Part shown: one piece after another, positions 18,029-27,257 of the stretch
How positions within the stretch are numbered: the first letter of the stretch is position 1
Layout: each line of letters begins with the position of its first letter
NCBI GenBank assembly: GCA_964632005.1
Contig: CAZWAP010000005.1
Location: 1 to 64,000 of the forward strand
DNA: 64,000 bases
Direction: 5' to 3'
Origin: CAZWAP01 sp964632005
GTDB lineage: Bacteria; Planctomycetota; Phycisphaerae; Sedimentisphaerales; Anaerobacaceae
The notes under the pieces: model-generated
The model's database searches: none
Seen by the model: the letters and a program-made list of their open reading frames with translations, nothing else
What the model was told of the DNA's origin: nothing
Position numbers and translations under genes: made by a program

Positions 18029-19462
18029 GTGTCCAGCGAACAGATCAAGTTGTACTACAAAAATGTACTTGCGGATGTCATAGGGGCCGAGCACGGGATC
18101 ACGCGGAGACAGTTCGAGGAGCTGGCCGAGCAGACCTGCCCCAAGATCAAGTGGCTGAATGAGCAGCGAGGGGCTGGCAAGACGCCTTACAGGGAGCTGC
18201 CCTTCAGGGAGGATATCTCCGAGTCGGTCAAGAATCTTGTCGGGCAGGTCAGGGACGGATGCGAGACGCTGGTTGTTTGCGGGATCGGCGGCTCGGCGCT
18301 GGGGAACATAGCGTTGCAAACGGCCCTGAACCCGTATATGTACAACATCGATGATAAGCAGCGCCGTGGGCCGCGATTCTTTGTTTTCGACAATGTTGAC
18401 CCCGTACAGTTGGCGTCGTTTTTCGACTGGCTCGGCGAGGGGCTTGAGAAGACGGTTTTCAACGTGATCAGCAAGTCCGGGCAGACGGCCGAGACCGCAG
18501 CTCAATTCCTCTACATCCGGGCGCTGCTGACCGAGCGGCTCGGGCCGGCGGCCGCAGCAAGACAGATAATCGCTACGACCGACAAGAGCCAGGGAACCCT
18601 GCGAGGCATTGCGGAGCGGGAAGGCTTCAGGACGCTCGTGGTGCCGGACGGGGTGGGCGGAAGATTCAGCGTTCTCAGCGCAGTGGGGCTTTTCGCCGCG
18701 GCGATGTGCGGCATCGACATCGATTCGCTCCTTGCCGGCGCCCGGGATATGGATCAAAGGGTCAGCAGGGAGGATTTTTTCAGCAACCCGGCGGCAATCA
18801 ATGCGGCGGTCAACTGGCACTTCTACAATCGCGGCAAGAGAAATTCGGTGATTATGCCGTACAGCTACGCCCTGAAGGATATGGCCGACTGGTACCGCCA
18901 GCTATGGGCCGAGAGCCTCGGAAAATCGGTGGACCTGGACGGCCGGCCGGTTCACATCGGCCCGACGCCCATAAAGGCGTTGGGTACGACCGACCAGCAC
19001 AGCCAGGTGCAACTTTACCGTGAAGGACCGAACGATAAGCTTTTTACCTTCCTGCAGGTGGAGAATTTCGAGCGGGACCTGGTAATGGGGCCTGCGCCGG
19101 AGTACGCGCCGGAGCTCGACTACCTTGCAGGCAAGACGCTCGGCGAGCTATTGACCAGGGAAAAACAGGCCACCGAGTATGCACTGCTGGAGGACGAGCG
19201 TCCCTGCCTTACGGTGATTTTCGAGTCGGTGGATGCGTACAGCGTGGGCCAATTCATATATCTGTTCGAGGTTACGACCTCGCTTGCGGGGGCGTTGTTC
19301 GGCATCGATCCTTACGACCAGCCGGCCGTCGAGCTGGGCAAACAGGCCACGTTCGCGCTGATGGGCAGGAGCGGCTTGCACGGACAGTCCGGGAGCACCT
19401 ACGAGGAATTCGCGCGGCGGATTCACCAGAAGACCGATATCGACAGTGATTTTATCGTTTGA
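18029..19462 (+). CDS. pgi: Glucose-6-phosphate isomerase
   Basis: This 477-residue enzyme interconverts glucose-6-phosphate and fructose-6-phosphate in glycolysis and gluconeogenesis. It has the SIS-fold signature VVCGIGGSALGNIAL (about 84-98), the phosphate-binding FNVISKSGQTAET (about 148-160), the GGRFSVLSAVG motif and the catalytic region GQSGSTYEEFAR near the C-terminus. The GTG start at 18029 has AAGGAG 5-10 bp upstream. The length is close to that of the short bacterial Pgi class. It is followed 44 bp later by manC, so fructose-6-phosphate formed here could feed GDP-mannose synthesis. Confidence 0.9.
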   Translation: MSSEQIKLYYKNVLADVIGAEHGITRRQFEELAEQTCPKIKWLNEQRGAGKTPYRELPFREDISESVKNLVGQVRDGCETLVVCGIGGSALGNIALQTALNPYMYNIDDKQRRGPRFFVFDNVDPVQLASFFDWLGEGLEKTVFNVISKSGQTAETAAQFLYIRALLTERLGPAAAARQIIATTDKSQGTLRGIAEREGFRTLVVPDGVGGRFSVLSAVGLFAAAMCGIDIDSLLAGARDMDQRVSREDFFSNPAAINAAVNWHFYNRGKRNSVIMPYSYALKDMADWYRQLWAESLGKSVDLDGRPVHIGPTPIKALGTTDQHSQVQLYREGPNDKLFTFLQVENFERDLVMGPAPEYAPELDYLAGKTLGELLTREKQATEYALLEDERPCLTVIFESVDAYSVGQFIYLFEVTTSLAGALFGIDPYDQPAVELGKQATFALMGRSGLHGQSGSTYEEFARRIHQKTDIDSDFIV

Positions 19463-19506
19463 AGCAGTGAGCAAATGGGCTGTAACTTGGATAAGGGAGG
19501 ATCGCA

Positions 19507-20595
19507 ATGAACTACGCGGTAGTGATGGCAGGAGGGGCGGGCACGAGGCTGTGGCCTTTGAGCAGGAGAAAAAGGCCCAAACAGGTGCTGAAGCTCCTGG
19601 ACGGGCAGACCCTGCTGGGCTGTTGCTTTGAGCGACTTGTGCCTGTTTTCGATACGCGAAACATCCTGGTGCTGACCAACGCGGGTTATGCCGGCACCGT
19701 CCGCGAGAACCTGGCTGGATTGCCGTTCGATAACGTCATTGCTGAGCCTGCAGTGCGGGACACTTCGGGTGCCATAGGGCTGGCGGCTTGCATTCTGAGC
19801 AAGTATGACCCTGACGCTACGATGGCGGTGGTCACGGCCGACCATATGATCGAGCCGGCCAAAGCGCTTCAGGAGGCACTGGAGGACGCCCTGGCCTTCG
19901 TGGATGCCTATCCCGATCGAATGGTAACGTTCGGTATCCAGCCGACCTTTCCGAGCACGGCACTGGGTTACGTAAGATGCGGGAAGTCACAGAGATTCAA
20001 GGGCTGCCGGAGCGAAGTTTACCGTGTCGAGGAGTTCAAGGAAAAGCCGGACGAAAAGACGGCCAGGAAATACTTGCTTAGCGGCGATTACCTGTGGAAT
20101 TCGGGGATGTTCGTCTGGAAGGCCAGGACAATCCTTGAGAATCTCGGGCGATTCCTGCCCGAGGCGAGCGAGCCTTTGTCCAGGATCCAGGCGGCGTGGG
20201 CCGGCCCGGACCAAGAGCGGATGCTCGAAGAGTGGTTCCCGAAGATGCCGAAAATCAGCATCGACTACGCGGTTATGGAGAAGGCCGAGGGTGTTTACGG
20301 GATAAGGCTTGATTGCAAGTGGCACGATCTGGGCACCTTCGCGGCGCTAGCTGACGTACTTGTGCCTGAGGAGAACAACAACGTGGTTGCCGGGGGGCTG
20401 AGTGAACTGCTGGAATGCAGGGACAACATCCTTGTGACGGAACAAGAGGGTCACTTGATTGCGGGGATCGGTCTGGAAAAGATGGTCGTGGTGCACAGCC
20501 CCGATGCGACGTTGGTCTGCCGGGTCGAGCAGGCGGACCGAATCAAGGAGCTGCTGGAGCTCCTGGAGAAACGCGGGCTGGAGAGATTTCTCTAA
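19507..20595 (+). CDS. manC: Mannose-1-phosphate guanylyltransferase
   Basis: This 362-residue nucleotidyltransferase makes GDP-mannose from GTP and mannose-1-phosphate for polysaccharide or glycan synthesis. The N-terminal signature is MAGGAGTRLWPLSRRKRPKQ (about 7-26), followed by the phosphomannose motif EKPD (about 179-182) and the metal site SIDYAVMEKA. The usual C-terminal isomerase domain of bifunctional ManC/AlgA is absent, so this is the monofunctional short form. GGGAGG lies 6 bp before the ATG. It is co-oriented with pgi and with ruvX downstream. Confidence 0.88.
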   Translation: MNYAVVMAGGAGTRLWPLSRRKRPKQVLKLLDGQTLLGCCFERLVPVFDTRNILVLTNAGYAGTVRENLAGLPFDNVIAEPAVRDTSGAIGLAACILSKYDPDATMAVVTADHMIEPAKALQEALEDALAFVDAYPDRMVTFGIQPTFPSTALGYVRCGKSQRFKGCRSEVYRVEEFKEKPDEKTARKYLLSGDYLWNSGMFVWKARTILENLGRFLPEASEPLSRIQAAWAGPDQERMLEEWFPKMPKISIDYAVMEKAEGVYGIRLDCKWHDLGTFAALADVLVPEENNNVVAGGLSELLECRDNILVTEQEGHLIAGIGLEKMVVVHSPDATLVCRVEQADRIKELLELLEKRGLERFL

Positions 20596-20616
20596 GCGCC
20601 TTCTTGGGCCTTGGCG

Positions 20617-21042
20617 ATGCGATACCTGGCGATAGATTACGGCACACGGCGGACAGGCCTGGCGATTTGCGATCCGCAGGAGAAGATAGTATCGCCGCTG
20701 GAGGTTGTCCGGGGCCAGAAGTCGCTACTCGGCCGGATCGCGCGGATCGTCCAGGAGCGTCAGGTTGATGCCGTCGTCGTGGGCCTGCCGCTTAATATGG
20801 ACGATTCCGAGGGGCCTCAGGCCCGGCTGGTACGGCAGTTCGCCGGCAAGCTCAAGGCCCATCTGGATATTCCGGTGTACTTCGAGGACGAAAGACTGAG
20901 CAGTTTTGCGGCGAGGCAGGAGCTCGCTTCGGCGGGGCTTGGCAAGTCGAAGGCTGGGGGCCGGCTGGACGCGGTGGCGGCGGCGGAGATTCTCGAGGCC
21001 TTCCTGGAAAGGAAGGGTCGATCGCGCCGGTCGGACCTATAA
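20617..21042 (+). CDS. ruvX: Putative Holliday junction resolvase YqgF/RuvX
   Basis: This RNase H-fold nuclease of about 141 residues is thought to act on Holliday junctions or in pre-16S rRNA processing. Key features are the opening strand RYLAIDYGTRRTGLA with its catalytic Asp, VVGLPLNMDDSEG, the second acidic site YFEDERLSS and the final Asp in GGRLDAVAAAEIL. The ATG at 20617 is chosen over a TTG at 20611. It starts 21 bp after manC and may be in the same transcript. Confidence 0.85.
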   Translation: MRYLAIDYGTRRTGLAICDPQEKIVSPLEVVRGQKSLLGRIARIVQERQVDAVVVGLPLNMDDSEGPQARLVRQFAGKLKAHLDIPVYFEDERLSSFAARQELASAGLGKSKAGGRLDAVAAAEILEAFLERKGRSRRSDL

Positions 21043-21184
21043 TATGCTGCGTGATCGGGCGGGAGAGGGGATCGGCGTCGCAGGAGGCGTGAGCCTGAGG
21101 AGGGGGCTTTCCTGGGGGCAAGTCGGGGCATTGCCGGTGGTTCGGCCTTTGAGGCTTGTTTTTTGCGAAGCGGCCGGAAAGTCC

Positions 21185-21213
21185 TTGCCGTGACGGGGCT
21201 TAGCGTATAAAAT
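21185..21213 (+). promoter_or_regulatory. sigma70-type promoter for rpsO
   Basis: TTGCCG (21185-21190) and TAAAAT (21208-21213) are spaced 17 bp apart, 45-70 bp upstream of rpsO. It lies in the only gap before the rpsO-pnp pair. Confidence 0.5.
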
Positions 21214-21279
21214 GGCGCGTTTGTAGAAAATAAGAACAGGATAGGTTGAAGGACATACGTGAAAGGATTTGTCCGAAAG

Positions 21280-21546
21280 ATGCTGAGAAAGCAGGAAAAA
21301 GAAAGTATTATCCGCGACTTTGAGAGACACAAGGGCGATACGGGTTCTCCGGAAGTTCAAATCGCCCTGTTGACCAAGAGGATCAACGATCTTACCGAGC
21401 ATCTCAAGACTCATCGCAAAGACCACTCCTCAAGGCGGGGTCTGTTGAAAATGGTTGGCGCCCGGGCAGCATTGCTCAAGTACGTGAGCAAGAGGGACGT
21501 CAAGCGTTATCAGCAAATCATATCCCGCCTCGGGCTGCGGAAGTGA
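21280..21546 (+). CDS. rpsO: 30S ribosomal protein S15
   Basis: This 88-residue S15 protein is a primary 16S rRNA-binding protein of the small-subunit platform. The family core is clear: DTGSPEVQIALLTKRIN, HRKDHSSRRGLL and the C-terminal YQQIISRLGLRK. The ATG at 21280 gives the family's usual length of about 89 residues. A GTG at 21259 with GAAGGA 6 bp upstream is a strong alternative that would add seven residues. It lies 129 bp before pnp, the conserved rpsO-pnp arrangement. Confidence 0.95.
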   Translation: MLRKQEKESIIRDFERHKGDTGSPEVQIALLTKRINDLTEHLKTHRKDHSSRRGLLKMVGARAALLKYVSKRDVKRYQQIISRLGLRK

Positions 21547-21675
21547 CGCTGGGCGGATGTTTTCGGCCGGCCGGGTGCGATACGCCACCTAATTGCCGGG
21601 CGCGGCGCGGTTCACAGAGCAGCAGAGGGACTTTCACGGACCTGCTTATCTTATGCAGCGCAAGTGAGGTAGTTT

Positions 21676-23874
21676 ATGTTTGACGTATGCAAGGTAGAAA
21701 GAGAGATCGGGGGCAGGAAACTTACAATCGAGACGGGCAGGATCGCCAAACAGGCTCACGGCGCGGTACTCGTACAGTACGCCGATACCGTGGTCCTTGT
21801 GGCAGCTGTTACGGCGCCGCCGAGGTTTGAGGACATTGATTTCTTTCCGTTGAGCGTTGAGTACCGTGAGAAACAGAGCGCCGCGGGGAAGTTTCCTGGG
21901 GGCTTTATCAAGCGTGAGGGCAGGCCGAGTACGAAGGAGATTCTGACGGCAAGGATGATCGACCGGCCGATTCGGCCGCTCTTTCCGGAGGGGTATTTTC
22001 AGGAGGTTCAGATCGTCGCCTCGGTGATGAGCGCGGACCGGGAAAACGATCCGGACGTTCCGGCGATGATCGGTGCGAGCGCGGCCCTGGCTATCAGCAA
22101 GATCCCGTTCCAGGGTCCGATAGGGGCGTGCAGGCTTGGGCGGGTTGATGGGCGATTTGTGGTAAACCCCACTCACAAGCAGGTCGAACAGGGAGACCTT
22201 AACCTTCTGGTCGGCGGCCGAAGGGACGCGATCAATATGATCGAGGTCGGGGCGAAGGAGGTTTGCGAAGAGGTCATTGCCGAGGCAGTGCTGACCGCGC
22301 AGAAGACGGTGCGCGAGGTTTGCGATATGATAGACGAGCTTTGTGACAAGGTTGGGGTTGAGAAGGAAACTCCGCTGGTGGAAATTGACCGGGAGCTTTA
22401 TGCCGAGATAGAGGCGAAGTTGGCTGGCAAGCTCGCAGAGGTCAAGCAGATTCCGGACAAGCAGCGGCGTAAAGCGGCGGTTGAGGAGCTGTTCGGCGCG
22501 ATCGAGGCAGAGTACTGCGGCGAGGCGGATCATCCGGAGGTGGGGGCCAGGCCGCGTTGCGACAAGCCGATGCTCAGGCGGATTCTTGAGAAAGTGGAAA
22601 AGGGGGTTGTCCGCAAGCTTTTGCTGGAGGGCAAGCGCCCTGACGGTCGGGCTTACGATGAGATTCGGCCGATAGCGTGCGAGGTGGGGATTCTGCCGAG
22701 GACACACGGTTCGGCGCTATTCACTCGCGGGGAGACCCAGGCCCTGGTGAGCGTGACGCTCGGTACGATACGGGATGCGCAGATCATCGACGGCCTTCTG
22801 GACGAGTATGCGCAGAGTTTCACGCTTCACTACAATTTTCCGCCTTTTTCTGTGGGTGAGGTTCGGCCGATCCGTGGTCCCGGAAGAAGGGAGATCGGCC
22901 ATGGAGTGCTGGCGGAACGCGCCCTTGAGGCTGTCAGGCCCTCTGATGATGAATTCGCGTACACGGTGAGGGTCGTCTCGGACATCACCGAGTCGAACGG
23001 TTCGAGCTCGATGGCGTCGGTTTGCGGCGGGTCGCTGGCCCTGATGGACGCGGGAGTTCCCATCAGCGGCGCCGTGGCGGGCATCTCGATCGGTATGGTT
23101 AGCGATGAGGCCGGGCGGCACGAATTGCTGACGGACATCATCGGGGAAGAAGACCACTTCGGGGATATGGATTTCAAGATCGCCGGGACCGCCAAAGGAA
23201 TCACTGCCATCCAGCTGGATATCAAGGCGATGGGGCTTTCGCATGGTATAATGGTCGAGGCTCTTGAGCGAGCCAAAGAGGCACGCGGCGAGATACTTGA
23301 GAGGATGGCCGAGACTATCAGCGAACCGAGGGCTGAACTGAGCGTTTATGCCCCGAAGCTCTTGAGCATCGAGATTGACCCCGAGTTGATAGGAAGGGTA
23401 ATCGGTCCGGGCGGCAAGGTTATCAAGAGCATCCAGGATGAGACGGATACCACTATCGAGGTTGAGGAAGACGGCACGATTTACATAAGCTGTTTCGGAG
23501 GTGAGGGACACATCAGGGCAAAGGAGATTATCGAGTTGATGACGCAGCCTCCGCAGATCGGCCGGATCTACAGGAACTCGAGGGTGGTTTCCGTGAAGGA
23601 TTTCGGGGTCTTCGTGGAGATTGCTCCAGGCGTGGAAGGGCTGTGCCATATCAGCGAGCTGACCGCTGGTTACGTCAGGAATGCCGAGGATGTTTGCAAG
23701 GTGGGAGACCTGATACCGGTGAAGCTTGTTTCGATTGATGAGCAAGGCCGGTTGAAGCTATCGCGCAGGGCAGCATTGAGTGAGCTGGGTATCCCTGACG
23801 ATGCGGCCGGTTCGGAGAAATCCCCGAAGCGTGGAGTCGATAGGGGCAGGGACGGCCATAGGAGAAGGCGTTGA
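21676..23874 (+). CDS. pnp: Polyribonucleotide nucleotidyltransferase (PNPase)
   Basis: This 732-residue trimeric 3'-5' exoribonuclease degrades RNA by phosphorolysis. In order it has a first RNase PH domain, an alpha-helical linker (about 200-300), a second RNase PH domain with GTAKGITAIQLDIK, a KH domain (LIGRVIGPGGKVIKSIQ, about 572-588), an S1 RNA-binding domain (KDFGVFVEIAPGVEGLCHIS, about 640-660) and a basic, Arg-rich tail. The length matches the family. TGAGGT precedes the ATG. In enterobacteria the pnp leader is processed by RNase III; a comparable hairpin was not resolved here. Confidence 0.96.
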   Translation: MFDVCKVEREIGGRKLTIETGRIAKQAHGAVLVQYADTVVLVAAVTAPPRFEDIDFFPLSVEYREKQSAAGKFPGGFIKREGRPSTKEILTARMIDRPIRPLFPEGYFQEVQIVASVMSADRENDPDVPAMIGASAALAISKIPFQGPIGACRLGRVDGRFVVNPTHKQVEQGDLNLLVGGRRDAINMIEVGAKEVCEEVIAEAVLTAQKTVREVCDMIDELCDKVGVEKETPLVEIDRELYAEIEAKLAGKLAEVKQIPDKQRRKAAVEELFGAIEAEYCGEADHPEVGARPRCDKPMLRRILEKVEKGVVRKLLLEGKRPDGRAYDEIRPIACEVGILPRTHGSALFTRGETQALVSVTLGTIRDAQIIDGLLDEYAQSFTLHYNFPPFSVGEVRPIRGPGRREIGHGVLAERALEAVRPSDDEFAYTVRVVSDITESNGSSSMASVCGGSLALMDAGVPISGAVAGISIGMVSDEAGRHELLTDIIGEEDHFGDMDFKIAGTAKGITAIQLDIKAMGLSHGIMVEALERAKEARGEILERMAETISEPRAELSVYAPKLLSIEIDPELIGRVIGPGGKVIKSIQDETDTTIEVEEDGTIYISCFGGEGHIRAKEIIELMTQPPQIGRIYRNSRVVSVKDFGVFVEIAPGVEGLCHISELTAGYVRNAEDVCKVGDLIPVKLVSIDEQGRLKLSRRAALSELGIPDDAAGSEKSPKRGVDRGRDGHRRRR

Positions 23875-23947
23875 GCTGGAATCGGTCTGGCCGGGGCGGA
23901 ACATCCGGAACGGGTCGGGGCGTGGCGGCAGTCAGGGGGAAGCTGAG

Positions 23948-24775
23948 GTGGAGCATTTTATATGGGGTTTCGCTGTTGCTCTCTTGGCCGTTGCGCCGAT
24001 TGTGGTGTTGCTGGTACGCAGAAGCAGAGCCGGCGGCGATAGACAGGCCAGGGACCACCTGGGGCAGCTCGAGGAGTTGAGCAAGCTGACCGGTGGCCTT
24101 GCTCACGAGATAAAGAATCCTCTCTCGACTATAAAGGTGAACCTGAAGCTGATACAGGAAGAATTGAGCGAGTTGAGCTCCAGCTCTTCCGGGGCTTGCG
24201 AGCGCAGCGGCGCGGGCGAACACGCGACGCGGGCCTTGCGTAAGATAAGTATCCTGCAAAAGGAGACGGACAGGCTGGAGCAGATATTGGAAGGTTTTCT
24301 GCGGTACATCGACCGCAGCCCGCTCGAGCTGGCCGAGACCGACCTGAATGAGATCGTCTCAGAGATGCTCGATTTCTACGGGCCTCAGGCCTATTCGCAC
24401 TCGATTACGCTCCGGCAGCATCTGTACGACAAGCCGCTGGTTTGCAGGATCGACGCCGGTATGCTAAAGCAGGCGATATTGAACCTGCTGATCAACGCCC
24501 AGCAGGCGATGGAGCATGGGGGCGAGCTGATGATAACAACCGGCCAAGAAGAGGGGATGGCGGTGCTCCGGATCAGCGATACGGGGCCCGGGATAGCGCC
24601 TGAGAAATTAGATCGGGTCTTCGACGCCTACTACTCTTCGCGTCCGCACGGCAGCGGCCTGGGACTGCCCACGGCGAAGAAGATCATCACGGGGCATAAC
24701 GGCTCGATATCGGTGGAGAGCGACGTGGGGAAGGGAAGTTCGTTTACAATTCGATTGCCGCTTTGTGGGAATTGA
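23948..24775 (+). CDS. Membrane-anchored sensor histidine kinase (NtrB/AtoS-like)
   Basis: This 275-residue kinase has one N-terminal membrane helix (about 4-23) and no visible sensor domain. The dimerisation/phosphoacceptor motif is GGLAHEIKNPLST (His53), followed by the HATPase motifs LLINAQQAME (N box), ISDTGPGIAPE (G1) and GSGLGLPTAKKII (G2). The GTG start at 23948 is favoured by AGGGGGA upstream and by the immediate start of the membrane helix; longer in-frame starts overlap pnp. It lies 9 bp before the response regulator and is certainly its partner. The input signal is not evident, since little of the protein is exposed outside. Confidence 0.85.
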   Translation: MEHFIWGFAVALLAVAPIVVLLVRRSRAGGDRQARDHLGQLEELSKLTGGLAHEIKNPLSTIKVNLKLIQEELSELSSSSSGACERSGAGEHATRALRKISILQKETDRLEQILEGFLRYIDRSPLELAETDLNEIVSEMLDFYGPQAYSHSITLRQHLYDKPLVCRIDAGMLKQAILNLLINAQQAMEHGGELMITTGQEEGMAVLRISDTGPGIAPEKLDRVFDAYYSSRPHGSGLGLPTAKKIITGHNGSISVESDVGKGSSFTIRLPLCGN

Positions 24776-24784
24776 GGTGGTCCT

Positions 24785-26152
24785 TTGAGTGAAAAGGCCG
24801 GGGTGATTCTGGTAGTTGACGACGAGCGCGACCACGCCGACGGCGTTGTCGAGGCGCTCGAGAAGCTCTGCACGAAGGCGGTGGCGGTCTACACCGGCAA
24901 GGATGCGCTGGAGATGGTGCGGACAGAGCAGGTCGACGTGGTCGTTACTGACCTGAAGCTCGATGGCGACATCGACGGTCTGGCGGTTCTGGAGGCGGCC
25001 AAGCAACACAACCCGAGCACGCAGGTTATCCTGATAACGGCTTACGCGACGATCGAGAACTGCAAAGAGGCGATCAAGCGGGGGGCCTATGACTACCTGG
25101 TCAAGCCGATCGATGTTGACCAGCTACGGGCGCTCGTTGCCGAGGCGGCCAAGGTGAGCTCTGCGGGACGGTTGGGCCGGGGGGGCGTCCGTACGGAGCG
25201 GAAGGGCGAGTTCATCTTCCACGGCGTTCGGGGCAAAAGTCCGCGGATGGCGGGGATTTTCGAGGTTCTCCGCCGGGTAGCGCCGACCGACATATCGGTT
25301 CTGATAGAGGGCGGGTCGGGCACAGGCAAGGAGCTGCTGGCGCGGGCGATTCACGAAAACTCGAAGCGCCGGGACAAGCCGTTCAGGCCGATAAACTGTG
25401 CCGGCCTGAGCGAAACGCTGCTTGAGAGTGAGCTTTTCGGGCACGTAAAGGGGGCGTTTACGGGGGCGGCATCCGACAGAAAGGGGCTTTTTGAGGTAGC
25501 CGACAAAGGGACGCTGTTTCTGGATGAGATCGGTGATATGCCCCTTAGCATGCAGGCGAAGCTGCTTCGTGTCGTTGAAGACGGTATCGTTGTTCCGGTC
25601 GGCTCGAGCCGGCCTATCGGGGTGGACGTTCGGCTGATAAGCGCGACGAACCAGTCTCTGCCGAATCTCATCAACGAAAAGAAGTTCAGGCAGGACCTTT
25701 ATTTCAGGATCAAGGGCGTAAACATTTCGCTGCCGTCACTTGCGGAAAGGGCGGAAGACATTCCGGAACTGACGATGCATTTTCTAAAGGAGGCGGCGGC
25801 GGAAACCGGCTCGAAGGTGGCGGGCATCACGGATGCGGCTATGAACGTGCTGGCGAGTTACGATTGGCCCGGGAATATCCGTCAGCTGCGCAACGTTGTG
25901 CGCACGATGGTGGTATTGTGCGACCGCGAGGAGATCGACGTTCGGGACATCCCGCCGGAGGTGCACCAGGTGCGGCAGCTGGCCGCGGGGTCGGCTTCGA
26001 GCGGCTTGGGAGGGGTGTCTCTCGACGAGCTTGAGCGACGGGCAATCGCCGAGACGTTGGCCAGGACCAATGGAAACCGTGAGAAGGCGGCGAAGATTCT
26101 GGGGATCGGCGAAAGAACGCTGTACCGCAAGATCAAGGAATACAACCTGTGA
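24785..26152 (+). CDS. Sigma-54-dependent response regulator (NtrC family)
   Basis: This 455-residue transcription activator has a receiver domain with the phosphoacceptor Asp56 (VVVTDLKLD). A sigma-54 AAA+ domain follows, with Walker A GGSGTGKE, the sigma-54 contact loop GAFTGA, Walker B LDEIGDMPL and the arginine finger region. The C-terminus is a Fis-type helix-turn-helix (NREKAAKILGIGERTLYRKIKEY). The TTG start at 24785 has GAGGTGG upstream. It works with the histidine kinase encoded 9 bp upstream and would activate promoters with GG/GC (-24/-12) boxes. I found no convincing one nearby, so targets are unknown. Confidence 0.9.
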   Translation: MSEKAGVILVVDDERDHADGVVEALEKLCTKAVAVYTGKDALEMVRTEQVDVVVTDLKLDGDIDGLAVLEAAKQHNPSTQVILITAYATIENCKEAIKRGAYDYLVKPIDVDQLRALVAEAAKVSSAGRLGRGGVRTERKGEFIFHGVRGKSPRMAGIFEVLRRVAPTDISVLIEGGSGTGKELLARAIHENSKRRDKPFRPINCAGLSETLLESELFGHVKGAFTGAASDRKGLFEVADKGTLFLDEIGDMPLSMQAKLLRVVEDGIVVPVGSSRPIGVDVRLISATNQSLPNLINEKKFRQDLYFRIKGVNISLPSLAERAEDIPELTMHFLKEAAAETGSKVAGITDAAMNVLASYDWPGNIRQLRNVVRTMVVLCDREEIDVRDIPPEVHQVRQLAAGSASSGLGGVSLDELERRAIAETLARTNGNREKAAKILGIGERTLYRKIKEYNL

Positions 26153-26212
26153 ACGAGCCGGGCGGGGCGAGTTGTTTGACCGGGCCTGGTGGCGTTGGCG
26201 AACTCTGGGGGG

Positions 26213-27235
26213 TTACAGGCTTGGTATCGCCTTTTCGGTGAACTTGATAATCTCGTTCATCATCGCCACAGACTCATACGGGAACCTTCCGACCGCGGTT
26301 TCTGCCGAGAGCATCACGAAGTCCGTGCCGTCGATAATGGCGTTGGCCACGTCGGTTACTTCTGCGCGTGTGGGTCGCGAGTGCTCGGTCATATGTTCCA
26401 GCATCTGCGTGGCGGTGATTACGAACTTGCCGGCCGTTTTGCACTTCTTGATGATACGTTTCTGGACGATGGGGACCTGGTAAATCGGCAGGGCAATGCC
26501 CAGGTCGCCGCGTGCTATCATAATGCCGTCGGATACGTTTATGATTTGCTCGATATTGGCCAAGGCCTCGCCGCTTTCGATCTTCGCGACCAGCTTACAG
26601 CGGGGCAGCCTCGGCTTGAGCAGTTCGGCGACCCGCAGCACATCGGCGGCGTCGCGGACGAAGGACAGGGCGACGTAGTCGAGGTCGTTTTCTATGGCAA
26701 AGCCGATGTCTCTTTTGTCCTTCGGCGTTATGGCTTGGAAGTCGAGGTCCGCGCCGGGGATATTGACGCCCTTTCTCTGCTTGAGAATACCTCCCTCGAT
26801 GACTTCGGCCTTGATGCTCTCTGTGGTGACGGCTTTGACGCGGAGGACCAGGTTGCCATCGTCGATGTAGATGAGCTGGCCGACCTTGAGGCGGGAGAAG
26901 TCGCCGGGGTAGTCGAGTGGGATGGTTTTCGGCCCGCGTTTGGCGGTGTTGTTGGTCAACCACACGACGGTCCGGTTCTTCAGGAGCCTGGACTTTTCGC
27001 CGGAAAACCGCCCGATTCTGATGCGGAAGCCCTCAAGGTCCTGCATTATACGGACGGCCCGGCGGTACTTTTTATTGAGGAGGCGGACGAGTTCTACCGT
27101 TTCGAGATGGTCCTGCCAGCTGCCGTGCGAGAAATTGAGACGAACGACGTCCAGGCCGGCGGTGTACATCTTGCGAAGGATGGTGTAGTTGCTGCTTGCC
27201 GGCCCAGTTGTGGCGATGATCTTTGTTTTGGGCAT
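26213..27235 (-). CDS. pyk: Pyruvate kinase lacking the C-terminal domain
   Basis: This 340-residue enzyme transfers phosphate from phosphoenolpyruvate to ADP in the last step of glycolysis. It starts with KTKIIATTGPASS and keeps the substrate and metal motifs VRLNFSHG, KIESGEAL (KIE), MIARGDLG and TATQMLEHM. It then stops after the barrel at FPYESVAMMNEIIKFTEKA. Typical bacterial enzymes have about 470 residues with a C-terminal regulatory/tetramer domain. Here that domain is missing, and only 60 bp separate the stop from the convergent regulator gene, so it is not a local frameshift. It should lack the usual effector site. It is the last gene of the hom-lysC strand, 22 bp after the nuclease gene. 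Confidence 0.85.
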   Translation of the reverse strand: MPKTKIIATTGPASSNYTILRKMYTAGLDVVRLNFSHGSWQDHLETVELVRLLNKKYRRAVRIMQDLEGFRIRIGRFSGEKSRLLKNRTVVWLTNNTAKRGPKTIPLDYPGDFSRLKVGQLIYIDDGNLVLRVKAVTTESIKAEVIEGGILKQRKGVNIPGADLDFQAITPKDKRDIGFAIENDLDYVALSFVRDAADVLRVAELLKPRLPRCKLVAKIESGEALANIEQIINVSDGIMIARGDLGIALPIYQVPIVQKRIIKKCKTAGKFVITATQMLEHMTEHSRPTRAEVTDVANAIIDGTDFVMLSAETAVGRFPYESVAMMNEIIKFTEKAIPSL

Positions 27236-27257
27236 ACCGGAAACGCTCCTTGTAAAA

